64,000 nt of DNA, from the NCBI GenBank assembly GCA_963839815.1, contig CAWIWF010000006.1, forward strand, positions 248,001 to 312,000, in the 5' to 3' direction. Numbering within the stretch: the first letter of the stretch is position 1; every line of letters starts with the position of its first letter. Of this stretch, positions 31,533 to 40,199 are shown piece after piece. A program made the position numbers and the translations under genes. The stretch is from JACVRM01 sp963839815. GTDB lineage: Bacteria; Actinomycetota; Thermoleophilia; Gaiellales; Gaiellaceae. The notes beneath the pieces are model-generated. The model worked only from the letters and a program-made list of their open reading frames with translations, was not told the origin of the DNA and ran no database searches.

Positions 31533-32822
31533 ATGGCGATCGTCGAACGCAGCGGTGCAGCGGCCTCGAGGTCTCCGATCTACGAGCGCACGCGCATCCC
31601 GTCACCGATCCCGACGGTGCTGCAGGTCTCGGACGAGGACCGCGCGGGTGGCGACATCCTCGAGATCAACTTCGGCCCCAACCACCCGTCCACGCACGGC
31701 GTGCTGCGGCTCGTGCTCGACCTGCAGGGAGAGCGCGTCCTCGGCGTGCGCGCGGTGATCGGCTACCTGCACACCGGCTTCGAGAAGAACATGGAGCAGA
31801 AGACGTGGTGGAAGGCGATCACCTACCCGGAGCGGATGGACTACCTCGCCTTCCAGAACAACGAGCTCGTCTTCGTGCTCGCGATCGAGAAGCTGCTCGG
31901 CATCGAGGTGCCGCCGAAGGCGATCTGGATGCGGATGCTCCTCTGCGAGCTGAACCGGATCCATTCACACCTCGTCTGGCTCGGCACCTCCGCCCTCGAG
32001 ATCGGGGCGATCTCGATGTTCTGGTACACGTTCCGCGAGCGCGACCAGATCCTCGACCTGTTCGAGCTGGTCACCGGGGCGCGCATGCACACGCGCTACT
32101 TCCAGACGGGCGGCCTGGCCGAGGACATCCCTGCCGGCTTCTACCCCGAGTGCCGCGCGTTCGTCGAGCAGATGCCCAAGGGCGTCGACGAGTACGAGAG
32201 CCTCGTCGACCGCAACGAGATCTGGCTCGAGCGGACAGTGGGCATCGGCCTGCTCTCCGCCGACGACGCGATCGCGCTCGGGCAGTCGGGGCCCGTGCTG
32301 CGCGCATCGGGCATCAACTGGGACCTGCGCAAGGACCAGCCGTACCTCGCCTACGACGAGGTCGACTTCCGCGTCCCGGTGCTCTTCAACGGCGACGTCT
32401 ACGACCGCTACCGGATCCACATGGAGGAGATGCGCGAGTCCACCCGCATCGTCGCCCAGTGCCTCGACCGATTGGAGGCGATGGAGGGCGAGCCGTGGAT
32501 CGCGGACGACCGCAAGGTGGTGCTGCCGCCCCGGCACGAGCTGCACACCTCGATGGAGTCGCTCATCCACCACTTCAAGATCGTCACGGAGGGCTACCGC
32601 GTGCCCGAGGGGGAGGTCTACGTCACGGTCGAGTCGCCCCGCGGCGAGCTCGGGTGCTACGTCGTCTCCGACGGCGGCGCGCGGCCGTGGCGCGTCAAGT
32701 TCCGGGCGCCGAGCTTCGTCGCGCTCGAGGCGACCGCGACCTGCATGACCGACGCGCTCGTCGCCGACCTGATCGCCATCGTCGGCTCGCTCGACTCGGT
32801 CATGGGGGAGGTCGACCGCTAG
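31533..32822 (+). CDS. nuoD: NADH-quinone oxidoreductase subunit D
   Basis: The 429-aa 49-kDa subunit has the NFGPNHPSTHGVLRLVL loop that lines the quinone cavity, GYLHTGFEKN and the C-terminal IVGSLDSVMGEVDR. The ATG at 31533 follows GGGAGAGAG; this is the only nuo junction with a clear spacer and Shine-Dalgarno. The stop overlaps nuoE (TAGTG). Confidence 0.96.
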   Translation: MAIVERSGAAASRSPIYERTRIPSPIPTVLQVSDEDRAGGDILEINFGPNHPSTHGVLRLVLDLQGERVLGVRAVIGYLHTGFEKNMEQKTWWKAITYPERMDYLAFQNNELVFVLAIEKLLGIEVPPKAIWMRMLLCELNRIHSHLVWLGTSALEIGAISMFWYTFRERDQILDLFELVTGARMHTRYFQTGGLAEDIPAGFYPECRAFVEQMPKGVDEYESLVDRNEIWLERTVGIGLLSADDAIALGQSGPVLRASGINWDLRKDQPYLAYDEVDFRVPVLFNGDVYDRYRIHMEEMRESTRIVAQCLDRLEAMEGEPWIADDRKVVLPPRHELHTSMESLIHHFKIVTEGYRVPEGEVYVTVESPRGELGCYVVSDGGARPWRVKFRAPSFVALEATATCMTDALVADLIAIVGSLDSVMGEVDR

Positions 32823-33290
32823 TGGCGCCGGCCGCGCGGACGCTCTCCCAGCAGATCCGGGCGGTGATGGCCGAGTACCCGGACGGGCGCTCGGCGACCC
32901 TGCCCGCGCTCCGGCTTGCCCAGGAGCGCTACGGCTGGCTGCCGCCGGAGGCGCTGCGCGAGGTCGCGGCCGCGCTCGGCGAGACGCCCGGCTACTGCGA
33001 GGCCGTCGCCTCCTTCTACGACATGTTCCACCTGGCACCCGTCGGGCGGCACCTGGTCGAGGTCTGCACCAACATCTCGTGCGCGCTCGTCGGAGCCCAG
33101 CAGGTGCTCGAGGCGTTCGAGCGCGAGCTCGGCGTGCACGCCGGCGAGACCACGGACGACGGCGCCTTCACGCTGCGGACGGTCGAGTGCGCGGGCGGTT
33201 GCGGCTGGGGCACCGTCGTCGCGGTCGACCACCGCTACCGCGAGCCCGTCAAGCCGGACGACGTGCCCGGGATCGTCGAGGAGCTGCGCG

Positions 33291-33298
<8 letters not shown>
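32822..33298 (+). CDS. nuoE: NADH-quinone oxidoreductase subunit E (2Fe-2S)
   Basis: The 158-aa protein carries the thioredoxin-like 2Fe-2S ligands CTNISC and VECAGGCGWG. It belongs to the NADH-oxidising module with NuoF. It overlaps nuoD by TAGTG and nuoF by 8 bp. Confidence 0.94.
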
Positions 33299-34606
<1,308 letters not shown>

Positions 34607-34610
<4 letters not shown>

Positions 34611-36865
34611 GCGCGCCCGAGGTCGAGCTGGTCACCGTCCTCATCGACGGGCGCGAGGTGCAGGCGCCCAAGGGGCAGGGCCTCGTCGAGACGGCCATGC
34701 AGGCAGGCATCGAGATTCCGGTGTTCTGCTACGAGCCCAGGCTGGGCCCGGCCGTCGGCGCCTGCCGCATGTGCCTGGTCGAGATCGAGGGCATGCCGAA
34801 GCTGCAGGCGGGGTGCACGCTCACCGCGCAGGAGGGCCTCGTCGTTCGCACGGCCCAGACCTCGCCCATGGCCGCCGACGGGCAGAACGCGACGCTCGAG
34901 TTCCTGCTCGTCAACCACCCGCTCGACTGCCCCGTCTGCGACAAGGGCGGCGAGTGCCCGCTGCAGGACCTGACCTTCCGCTGGGGCCCCGGCCAGACGC
35001 GCATGACCTTCCTCAAGCGCACCTTCGACAAGCCGATCCCGGTCAGCCCGCTGATCGCGCTCGACCGCGAGCGTTGCATCCTTTGCTACCGCTGCACCCG
35101 CTTCTCGGAGGGAGTCGCCGAGGACGGCCAGCTCGTGGCGCGCAACCGCGGCGCGCAGACGATGATCGCCACCTTCGGCGACGAGCCCTACCGCGCGCCC
35201 TTCTCGGGCAACGTGATCGAGCTCTGCCCGGTCGGAGCGCTCACCTCGACGACCTACCGCTTCGACGGGCGGCCCTGGGAGATCCAAAACGTGCCGAGCG
35301 TCTGCGGCCTCTGCCCGGTCGGCTGCAACGTCGACGTGACCACACGCGAGGGCAAGGTCAAGCGGGTGCTCAGCCGCAACCATCCCGAGGTCGACGCCGG
35401 CTGGCTCTGCGACAAGGGCCGGTTCGCCTACCCGGCGCTGTACGCGGCCGACCGCGTGACCGCCCCGATGCGCCGGGTGGGGCCGCGCCGGCTGGAGGAG
35501 CGCTCCTGGGAGCAGGCGCTCGACGAGCTCGAGGAGCTGCTGCGCGGCGCAGAGGAGCACATCGTCACCGCGCTCTCCGGCACCGAGACCGTCGAGCAGG
35601 CCTACGCGCTCGGCCGGCTCCTCCGCGGTGGCCTCGGCGCGCACTCTGCCGTGCTGCCGGAGCCGACCACCAGCGCCCTCGACGCGTTCCGGGCGCCGCT
35701 CTCGTCCATCGCGGATGCCGAGCTCGTCGTCGTCATCGGCGACGAGCCGGTCGCGGAGCGGGCACCGATCGTCGACCTCTGGCTGCGGCTCGCCCGCCGC
35801 CGCGGTGCCGAGGTCGTCACCGTCGGGGTCGCCGGGTCGGTGCAAGCGCCTGCAGGCGGCGGCGCCGAGACGTGCCGCAAGCTCGCGAGTGCACGCAGCA
35901 CGCTCGGCAGACGACTCCGCGACGCGTCGCGAGCGGTGCTGATCTGGTCCGGTACGGGCGGCCAGGGCGGCGCAGAGCTCGCGCGCCTCGCCACGACGCT
36001 CGGCTTCGCCGACCGGGAAGGCTGTGCCGCCTTCCAGCTGCCGGCCACGCCGAACGGCCGCGGCGTCGCCGACGCCTGGGCCGCCGCCGCCGACCGCGAC
36101 GAGCGCAACCCCGCCCCCGTGAAGCTGCTCATCGTCTCCGGCGACGAGGCAGCAGCCGATCCCCACGTCCGCGCGCTCGCCGAGCACGCCGACGCCGTGC
36201 TCGCGTTCACCATGTTCCGCCGCGGCCTGCCCGACTGGGTCGACTACGTCCTGCCGGCGACGAGCTACCTGGAGCGCGACGGCACCACCATCAACCTCGA
36301 GGGCCGCCTTCAACGCCAGCGCCGCGCGGTCGTCCCGCCCGCGACCGACGAGACGACGGTGATCGCAGAGCTCGGCCGGCGCCTCGGCATCGAGATTCCC
36401 GCCGCCGCACCCGATCTCTTCGCGGAGCTCTCAGCCCGGATCTACAGCGGGCTCGAGTTCAGCGCCGTCGACCAGGGCGGCGCCCTGCCCGGTCGCGCCC
36501 CGGCAACCGAGCCCGAGCAGACCGAGGAGCCCGCCGCCGAGCCCGACCTGGGCCCGAGCGTCCTCCGTCTCGTCAGCTACCGGCCGCTCTTCACCGGGCC
36601 GGCCGTCGAGCGGGTGCCCGAGCTGCAGTTCCAGCGTCCCGAGGCCGAGGTGACCCTGTCGGCACGAGACGCGGCCGCCCGAGAGATCGTCCCGGGCGAC
36701 GAGGTCGTCGTCAGCTCGAATGGCACCTCGCTGACGCTCCGCGCCCGCTTGAGCACGCAGATTGCCCCCGGCCACGCGCTCGTGGCCGAGGAGCACCGCG
36801 GCGGGCTCGGCCGCCACGTCGAGGTGCAGGCCGTCATGCAGCCTCCCGCGGGAGCCGACCTGTGA
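34607..36865 (+). CDS. nuoG: NADH-quinone oxidoreductase subunit G
   Basis: The 752-aa protein has the N-terminal 2Fe-2S ferredoxin domain (CYEPRL..GACRMC), the His-Cys3 cluster HPLDCPVCDKGGECPLQD, the CILCYRC 4Fe-4S motif and CGLCPVGCNV, then a molybdopterin-oxidoreductase-like C-terminal half. The stop at 36863-36865 overlaps the GTG of the first repeat-built ORF at 36862 (GTGA). Confidence 0.95.
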
Positions 36866-37032
36866 GCATCGCGACGTTCGCTCGTCTCCGGCGTGCTCCT
36901 GCGGGTGCGATGCCGGAGGGGACAGTGTCGGGCACACGGCCCCGGAGAGCAGCGTGCCCGCAGGGGCGCGAGGCGGCGGCGGAGCCGGGCTCTGCCCGGC
37001 GGGAGCAGCCGCCGGCGGGAGGCGGCCTGTGA
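36862..37032 (+). CDS. Repeat-built coupled mini-ORF a, 56 aa, between nuoG and nuoH
   Basis: It starts at a GTGA overlap with nuoG and stops at a GTGA overlap with mini-ORF b. The product begins VSIATFARLRRAPAGAMPEG and is Arg/Ala/Pro-rich, without a recognisable domain. It is the first of two tandem 167-bp units, over 95% identical by eye. 167 is 2 mod 3, exactly the period that recreates a 4-nt start-stop overlap each time. Probably a pass-through ORF that keeps ribosomes moving to nuoH; expression is unproven. Confidence 0.4.
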   Translation: MSIATFARLRRAPAGAMPEGTVSGTRPRRAACPQGREAAAEPGSARREQPPAGGGL

Positions 37033-37195
37033 CCATCGCGACGATCGCTCGTCTCCGGCGTGCTCCTGCGGGTGCGATGCCGGAGGGGACAGTGTCGGGC
37101 ACACGGCCCCGGAGAGCAGCGTGCCCGCAGGGGCGCGAGGCGGCGGCGGAGCCGGGCTCTGCCCGGCGGGAGCAGCCGCCGGCGGGAGGCGAGCG
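36862..37195 (+). repeat. Two tandem copies of a 167-bp unit
   Basis: Units 36862-37028 and 37029-37195 differ at only a few positions (near each end). Each contains a GCCGGGC-TCT-GCCCGGC hairpin similar to those of the dispersed repeat family and ends with a GGGAGG Shine-Dalgarno-like run. Confidence 0.9.
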
Positions 37196-37199
37196 GTGA
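37029..37199 (+). CDS. Repeat-built coupled mini-ORF b, 56 aa, between nuoG and nuoH
   Basis: Second copy of the 167-bp unit; the product begins VTIATIARLRRAPAGAMPEG and differs from copy a by only a few residues at each end. The unit ends in GGGAGGCGAGCG directly before the nuoH GTG at 37196, providing the nuoH Shine-Dalgarno, and its TGA overlaps that GTG. The protein role is doubtful. Confidence 0.4.
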   Translation: MTIATIARLRRAPAGAMPEGTVSGTRPRRAACPQGREAAAEPGSARREQPPAGGER

Positions 37200-38185
37200 C
37201 TGAGCCGTGGTGGATCGATGTGGCGAAGGCGCTGCTACTCGTGAACCTCGTCATGGGCGCGTTCGCGTACACGACCTGGCTCGAGCGGAAGGTGCTCGGC
37301 CGCATGCAGCTCCGCTACGGGCCGAACCGCGCCGGCATCTTCGGCCTGCTGCAGCCGATCGCCGACCTGATCAAGCTGATCCGCAAGGAGAGCTTCTTCC
37401 CGGCGACCGCAGTCGACGTGCTCTACATCGGCGCGCCCGCGGTCTCGGCGGCGACGGCGATCGCCGCCTTCGCCGTCATCCCCTGGGGGCCGGGCTGGAC
37501 GGTCGGCGACTACTTCATCTCCGGGGTCATCGCGGACGTGCCGATCTCGCTGATCCTGATCTTCGCGCTCGGCTCGCTCGGCATCTACGGCTTCATCGTC
37601 GGCGGCTGGGCCTCGGACTCGAAGTACTCGCTGCTGGGCGCCATGCGCACGTGCGCGCAGCTCGTCTCCTACGAGGTGTCGCTGGCCCTGAGCGTCCTCG
37701 GCGTCGTGCTGATGGCCGGATCGCTCTCGCTCGTCGACATCGTCAACGCGCAGGAGGACGGCTGGTGGTACGCGGCGCCGCAGCTGGTCGGCTTGATGGT
37801 CTTCTTCGTCGCCGGCGTGGCCGAGACGAACCGAGCGCCGTTCGACCTGCCGGAGGCCGAGCAGGAGCTCGTGGCCGGCTATCACACCGAGTACAGCGGC
37901 ATGCGCTGGGGGCTCTTCCAGACCGCCGAGTACATCAACATGATCACGCTCTCCGCCCTCTGCGTGACCCTGTTCTTCGGCGGCTGGGACGGGCCGGTCG
38001 GCGACGCCTACGGGCCGCTCTGGTTCCTGCTCAAGGTCTTCATCCTCGTCCTCGTCTTCATCTGGATGCGCGCCTCGCTGCCCCGGCTGCGCTACGACCA
38101 GCTGATGGACTTCGGCTGGAAGATCCTGCTGCCCGTGGCGACGATCAACGCCGTGGTCACCGCCGCGCTGGTGGTGGCGCTGTGA
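37196..38185 (+). CDS. nuoH: NADH-quinone oxidoreductase subunit H
   Basis: The 329-aa eight-helix subunit contains WLERKVLGRMQLRYGPNRAG, QPIADLIKLIRKE, and ETNRAPFDLPEAEQELVAGYHTEYSG, the quinone-site loops of NuoH. It anchors the peripheral arm to the membrane arm. GTG at 37196 is preferred to a longer in-frame ORF that reads through the repeats, because family N-termini begin about here. It stops in a GTGA overlap with the repeat ORF at 38182. Confidence 0.95.
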   Translation: MTEPWWIDVAKALLLVNLVMGAFAYTTWLERKVLGRMQLRYGPNRAGIFGLLQPIADLIKLIRKESFFPATAVDVLYIGAPAVSAATAIAAFAVIPWGPGWTVGDYFISGVIADVPISLILIFALGSLGIYGFIVGGWASDSKYSLLGAMRTCAQLVSYEVSLALSVLGVVLMAGSLSLVDIVNAQEDGWWYAAPQLVGLMVFFVAGVAETNRAPFDLPEAEQELVAGYHTEYSGMRWGLFQTAEYINMITLSALCVTLFFGGWDGPVGDAYGPLWFLLKVFILVLVFIWMRASLPRLRYDQLMDFGWKILLPVATINAVVTAALVVAL

Positions 38186-38781
38186 GACTGCTCGCCCCCC
38201 TGATCGCCGCCGGCGGAGCGTCGCCGGCGGCTGGGTGGCATCGCTCCACTCGAGGGTGGCACCGCTGCGCCGTTCCCCCCTCGCGCTCCCCCCTCCGGCT
38301 CGGCGGACTGCTGGCCGTCCTCGATCGCGGCCGGCGTCGTGGCGCCGGAGGTCGGGCGGCCTCGCTCCTTTCGAGGGAGGAACCGCTGCGCCGTTCCCCC
38401 CTCGCGCTCCCCCCTCGGGCCGGAAACCGCTTTCCACATCTGATCGCCGCCGGCGGAGCGTCGCCGGCGGCTGGGTGGCATCGCTCCACTCGAGGGTGGC
38501 ACCGCTGCGCCGTTCCCCCCTCGCGCTCCCCCCTCCGGCTCGGCGGACTGCTGGCCGTCCTCGATCGCGGCCGGCGTCGTGGCGCCGGAGGTCGGGCGGC
38601 CTCGCTCCTTTCGAGGGAGGAACCGCTGCGCCGTTCCCCCCTCGAGCTCCCCTTTCGGGCCTGGGAGGCAGACGGTCGCCTGAACGGACCCAGACCGAGC
38701 GTCGCCGGCGGCTGGGCTGCATCGCTCCACGCGCTCCCCCCTCGGGCCCAGAGACCCCTCCGGCAAGGGCGGAGCCGATGA
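38182..38781 (+). CDS. Repeat-built coupled ORF c, 199 aa, between nuoH and nuoI
   Basis: GTG at 38182 overlaps the nuoH stop (GTGA), and the TGA at 38779-38781 overlaps the nuoI ATG (ATGA). The product begins VRLLAPLIAAGGASPAAGWH and contains an 80-residue unit twice plus a partial third. Composition is Arg/Pro/Ala-rich and no domain is recognised. Like mini-ORFs a and b, it converts a repeat insertion into a translatable bridge. Another frame of the same stretch is also open and runs into nuoI, so coding selection is not certain. Confidence 0.4.
   Translation: MRLLAPLIAAGGASPAAGWHRSTRGWHRCAVPPSRSPLRLGGLLAVLDRGRRRGAGGRAASLLSREEPLRRSPLALPPRAGNRFPHLIAAGGASPAAGWHRSTRGWHRCAVPPSRSPLRLGGLLAVLDRGRRRGAGGRAASLLSREEPLRRSPLELPFRAWEADGRLNGPRPSVAGGWAASLHALPPRAQRPLRQGRSR
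38201..38750 (+). repeat. 240-bp tandem repeat, two copies plus a partial third
   Basis: Copies at 38201-38440 and 38441-38680 are identical for about the first 200 bp and diverge at their 3' ends; a partial copy lies near 38699-38750. Each copy consists of two related half-units of about 120 bp and begins with a perfect hairpin GCCGCCGGCG/CGCCGGCGGC (38206-38231 and 38446-38471). Confidence 0.92.
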
Positions 38782-39275
38782 GCTCGCCCGCCATCGGGTC
38801 GCTGAAGGGCTTCGGCGTCACGCTGAAGCAGATCTTCAAGAAGCCGATCACGCAGCAGTACCCGGAGTACAAGCGGCCGCTCTACCCGCGCTTCCGCGGC
38901 CGGCACCGGCTCTGGCGGCACGAGAACGGGCTCGAGAAGTGCGTCGGCTGCTCGCTCTGCGCGGCCGCCTGCCCGGCCGACTGCATCCGCGTCGTGGCCG
39001 AGGAGAACACGCCCTCGAACCGCGTCTCGGCGGGCGAGCGCTACGCGCGCATCTACGAGATCAACCTCTCGCGCTGCATCTTCTGCGGCTACTGCGAGCT
39101 GGCGTGCCCGTTCGACGCGATCACGCTCGAGCACGAGTTCGAGCTGTCCGAGTACTCGCGCGACGACCTCATCTACACGAAGGACATGCTGCTCGCGCCG
39201 CCGGTGAAGCGCGTCCCCGTCGCCGACCGCGACCTCTACGACACACCGATCCCCGCGTACAAGAGCAAGAGCTAG
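38778..39275 (+). CDS. nuoI: NADH-quinone oxidoreductase subunit I (two 4Fe-4S)
   Basis: The 165-aa subunit has two ferredoxin motifs, CVGCSLCAAACPADC and CIFCGYCELACPF, carrying clusters N6a and N6b. ATG at 38778 fits family N-termini (SPAIGSLKGFGVTLKQIFKK). A longer in-frame reading through the repeat is rejected as an N-terminal extension. It overlaps nuoJ by TAGTG. Confidence 0.95.
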   Translation: MSSPAIGSLKGFGVTLKQIFKKPITQQYPEYKRPLYPRFRGRHRLWRHENGLEKCVGCSLCAAACPADCIRVVAEENTPSNRVSAGERYARIYEINLSRCIFCGYCELACPFDAITLEHEFELSEYSRDDLIYTKDMLLAPPVKRVPVADRDLYDTPIPAYKSKS

Positions 39276-39894
39276 TGGCCGACTTCCTCGTCTGGGTGAT
39301 CTGGTTCGTCGCTGCCTTCGCCTGCATCGGCTCCGGGGTTGCCGTGATCAGCTTCGTCAACCCGTTCTACTCGGCGCTGGCGCTGATCGGGAATCTCGCC
39401 TCGCTCGCGGTGCTCTACCTGCTGCTCTCGGCGGAGTTCGTCGCGGCCGCCCAGGTGCTGGTCTACGCCGGCGCGGTGATGGTCATGTTCCTGTTCGTGA
39501 TCGCCTACCTCGGCCGGCGCGCCGAGTCGCCGTGGGAGGGCGGGCCGAGCCTCCAGACCCTGGCGGCCCTCGGCGCCGCCGGCGCCCTGCTGCTCGAGGT
39601 GATCGCGGTCATCGGCCTCGCCGCGGGCGACCGGCTCACGAGCGAGGCGCCGATCGACGAGCTCTTCGGCAGCCCGGCGCAGATCGGCGAGGTCTTCCTC
39701 ACGAACCACCTGCTCGCTTTCGAGATCACCTCGATCGTCCTGCTCGCCGCCGCCGTCGGCGGCGTCATCCTCGGCTCCGAGCCGCGCAAGGCCGGTGGAG
39801 AAGGAGGGCCCGTGACGGCGGCGCGCACCCTGTCGTCCAACGGGCCTGGCCGGAGCCAGGCCCTGGACCTGGACGGAGAGGGGTCGCTCCGTGA
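39275..39894 (+). CDS. nuoJ: NADH-quinone oxidoreductase subunit J, stop codon lost by apparent frameshift
   Basis: From GTG at 39275 five hydrophobic helices and the conserved AAQVLVYAGAVMVMFLFVI are clear. Coding character continues to about 39885, but the frame has no stop and reads on through nuoK, out of frame, into nuoL at 40199. One extra base before 39892 would place TGA at 39892-39894, overlapping the nuoK GTG as GTGA, the normal junction in this operon. A one-base deletion, real or in the sequence, is the simplest explanation. Confidence 0.82.
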
Positions 39895-40199
39895 GGGGCC
39901 CGGACATCACCTGGTACGTCGCGGTCTCGGCCTTCCTGTTCTCGACCGGCGCGCTCGGCGTGCTGCTCCGGCGCAGCCCCCTGATCGTGCTGCTCTCGCT
40001 CGAGATCATGCTCAACGGCGCCAACCTCGCCCTGATCGCCTTCGCGCGGCACGCCGCCGACCCGTCCGGCCAGGTGTTCGCACTCGCCGTGATGGCGGTC
40101 GCTGCCTCCGAGGTCGTCGTCGGGCTCGGCCTCATCGTCGCCTTCGCCCGCGGACGCCTCGACCTCGACGTCGACAAGCTCAGGACGCTGCGCGGCTGA
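39891..40199 (+). CDS. nuoK: NADH-quinone oxidoreductase subunit K
   Basis: The 102-aa three-helix subunit has the family IVLLSLEIMLNGANLALIAF with the conserved membrane Glu, and a second Glu in AASEVVVGLGL. It takes part in proton translocation. Its stop overlaps the nuoL ATG (TGATG). Confidence 0.94.
   Translation: MRGPDITWYVAVSAFLFSTGALGVLLRRSPLIVLLSLEIMLNGANLALIAFARHAADPSGQVFALAVMAVAASEVVVGLGLIVAFARGRLDLDVDKLRTLRG

Noticed and set aside
36893..37196. NuoH with a 101-residue N-terminal extension
   Set aside because: The extension is translated from the 167-bp repeats in a different frame from the coupled mini-ORFs; NuoH homologues begin near the GTG at 37196.
38201..38750. CRISPR array or insertion sequence
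   Set aside because: Repeat units are 240 bp without short regular spacers, and there is no cas gene, transposase or terminal inverted repeat.
38235..39275. NuoI with a 180-residue N-terminal extension
   Set aside because: The extra part is only translated repeat in an open frame; family N-termini fit the ATG at 38778, which overlaps the previous stop.
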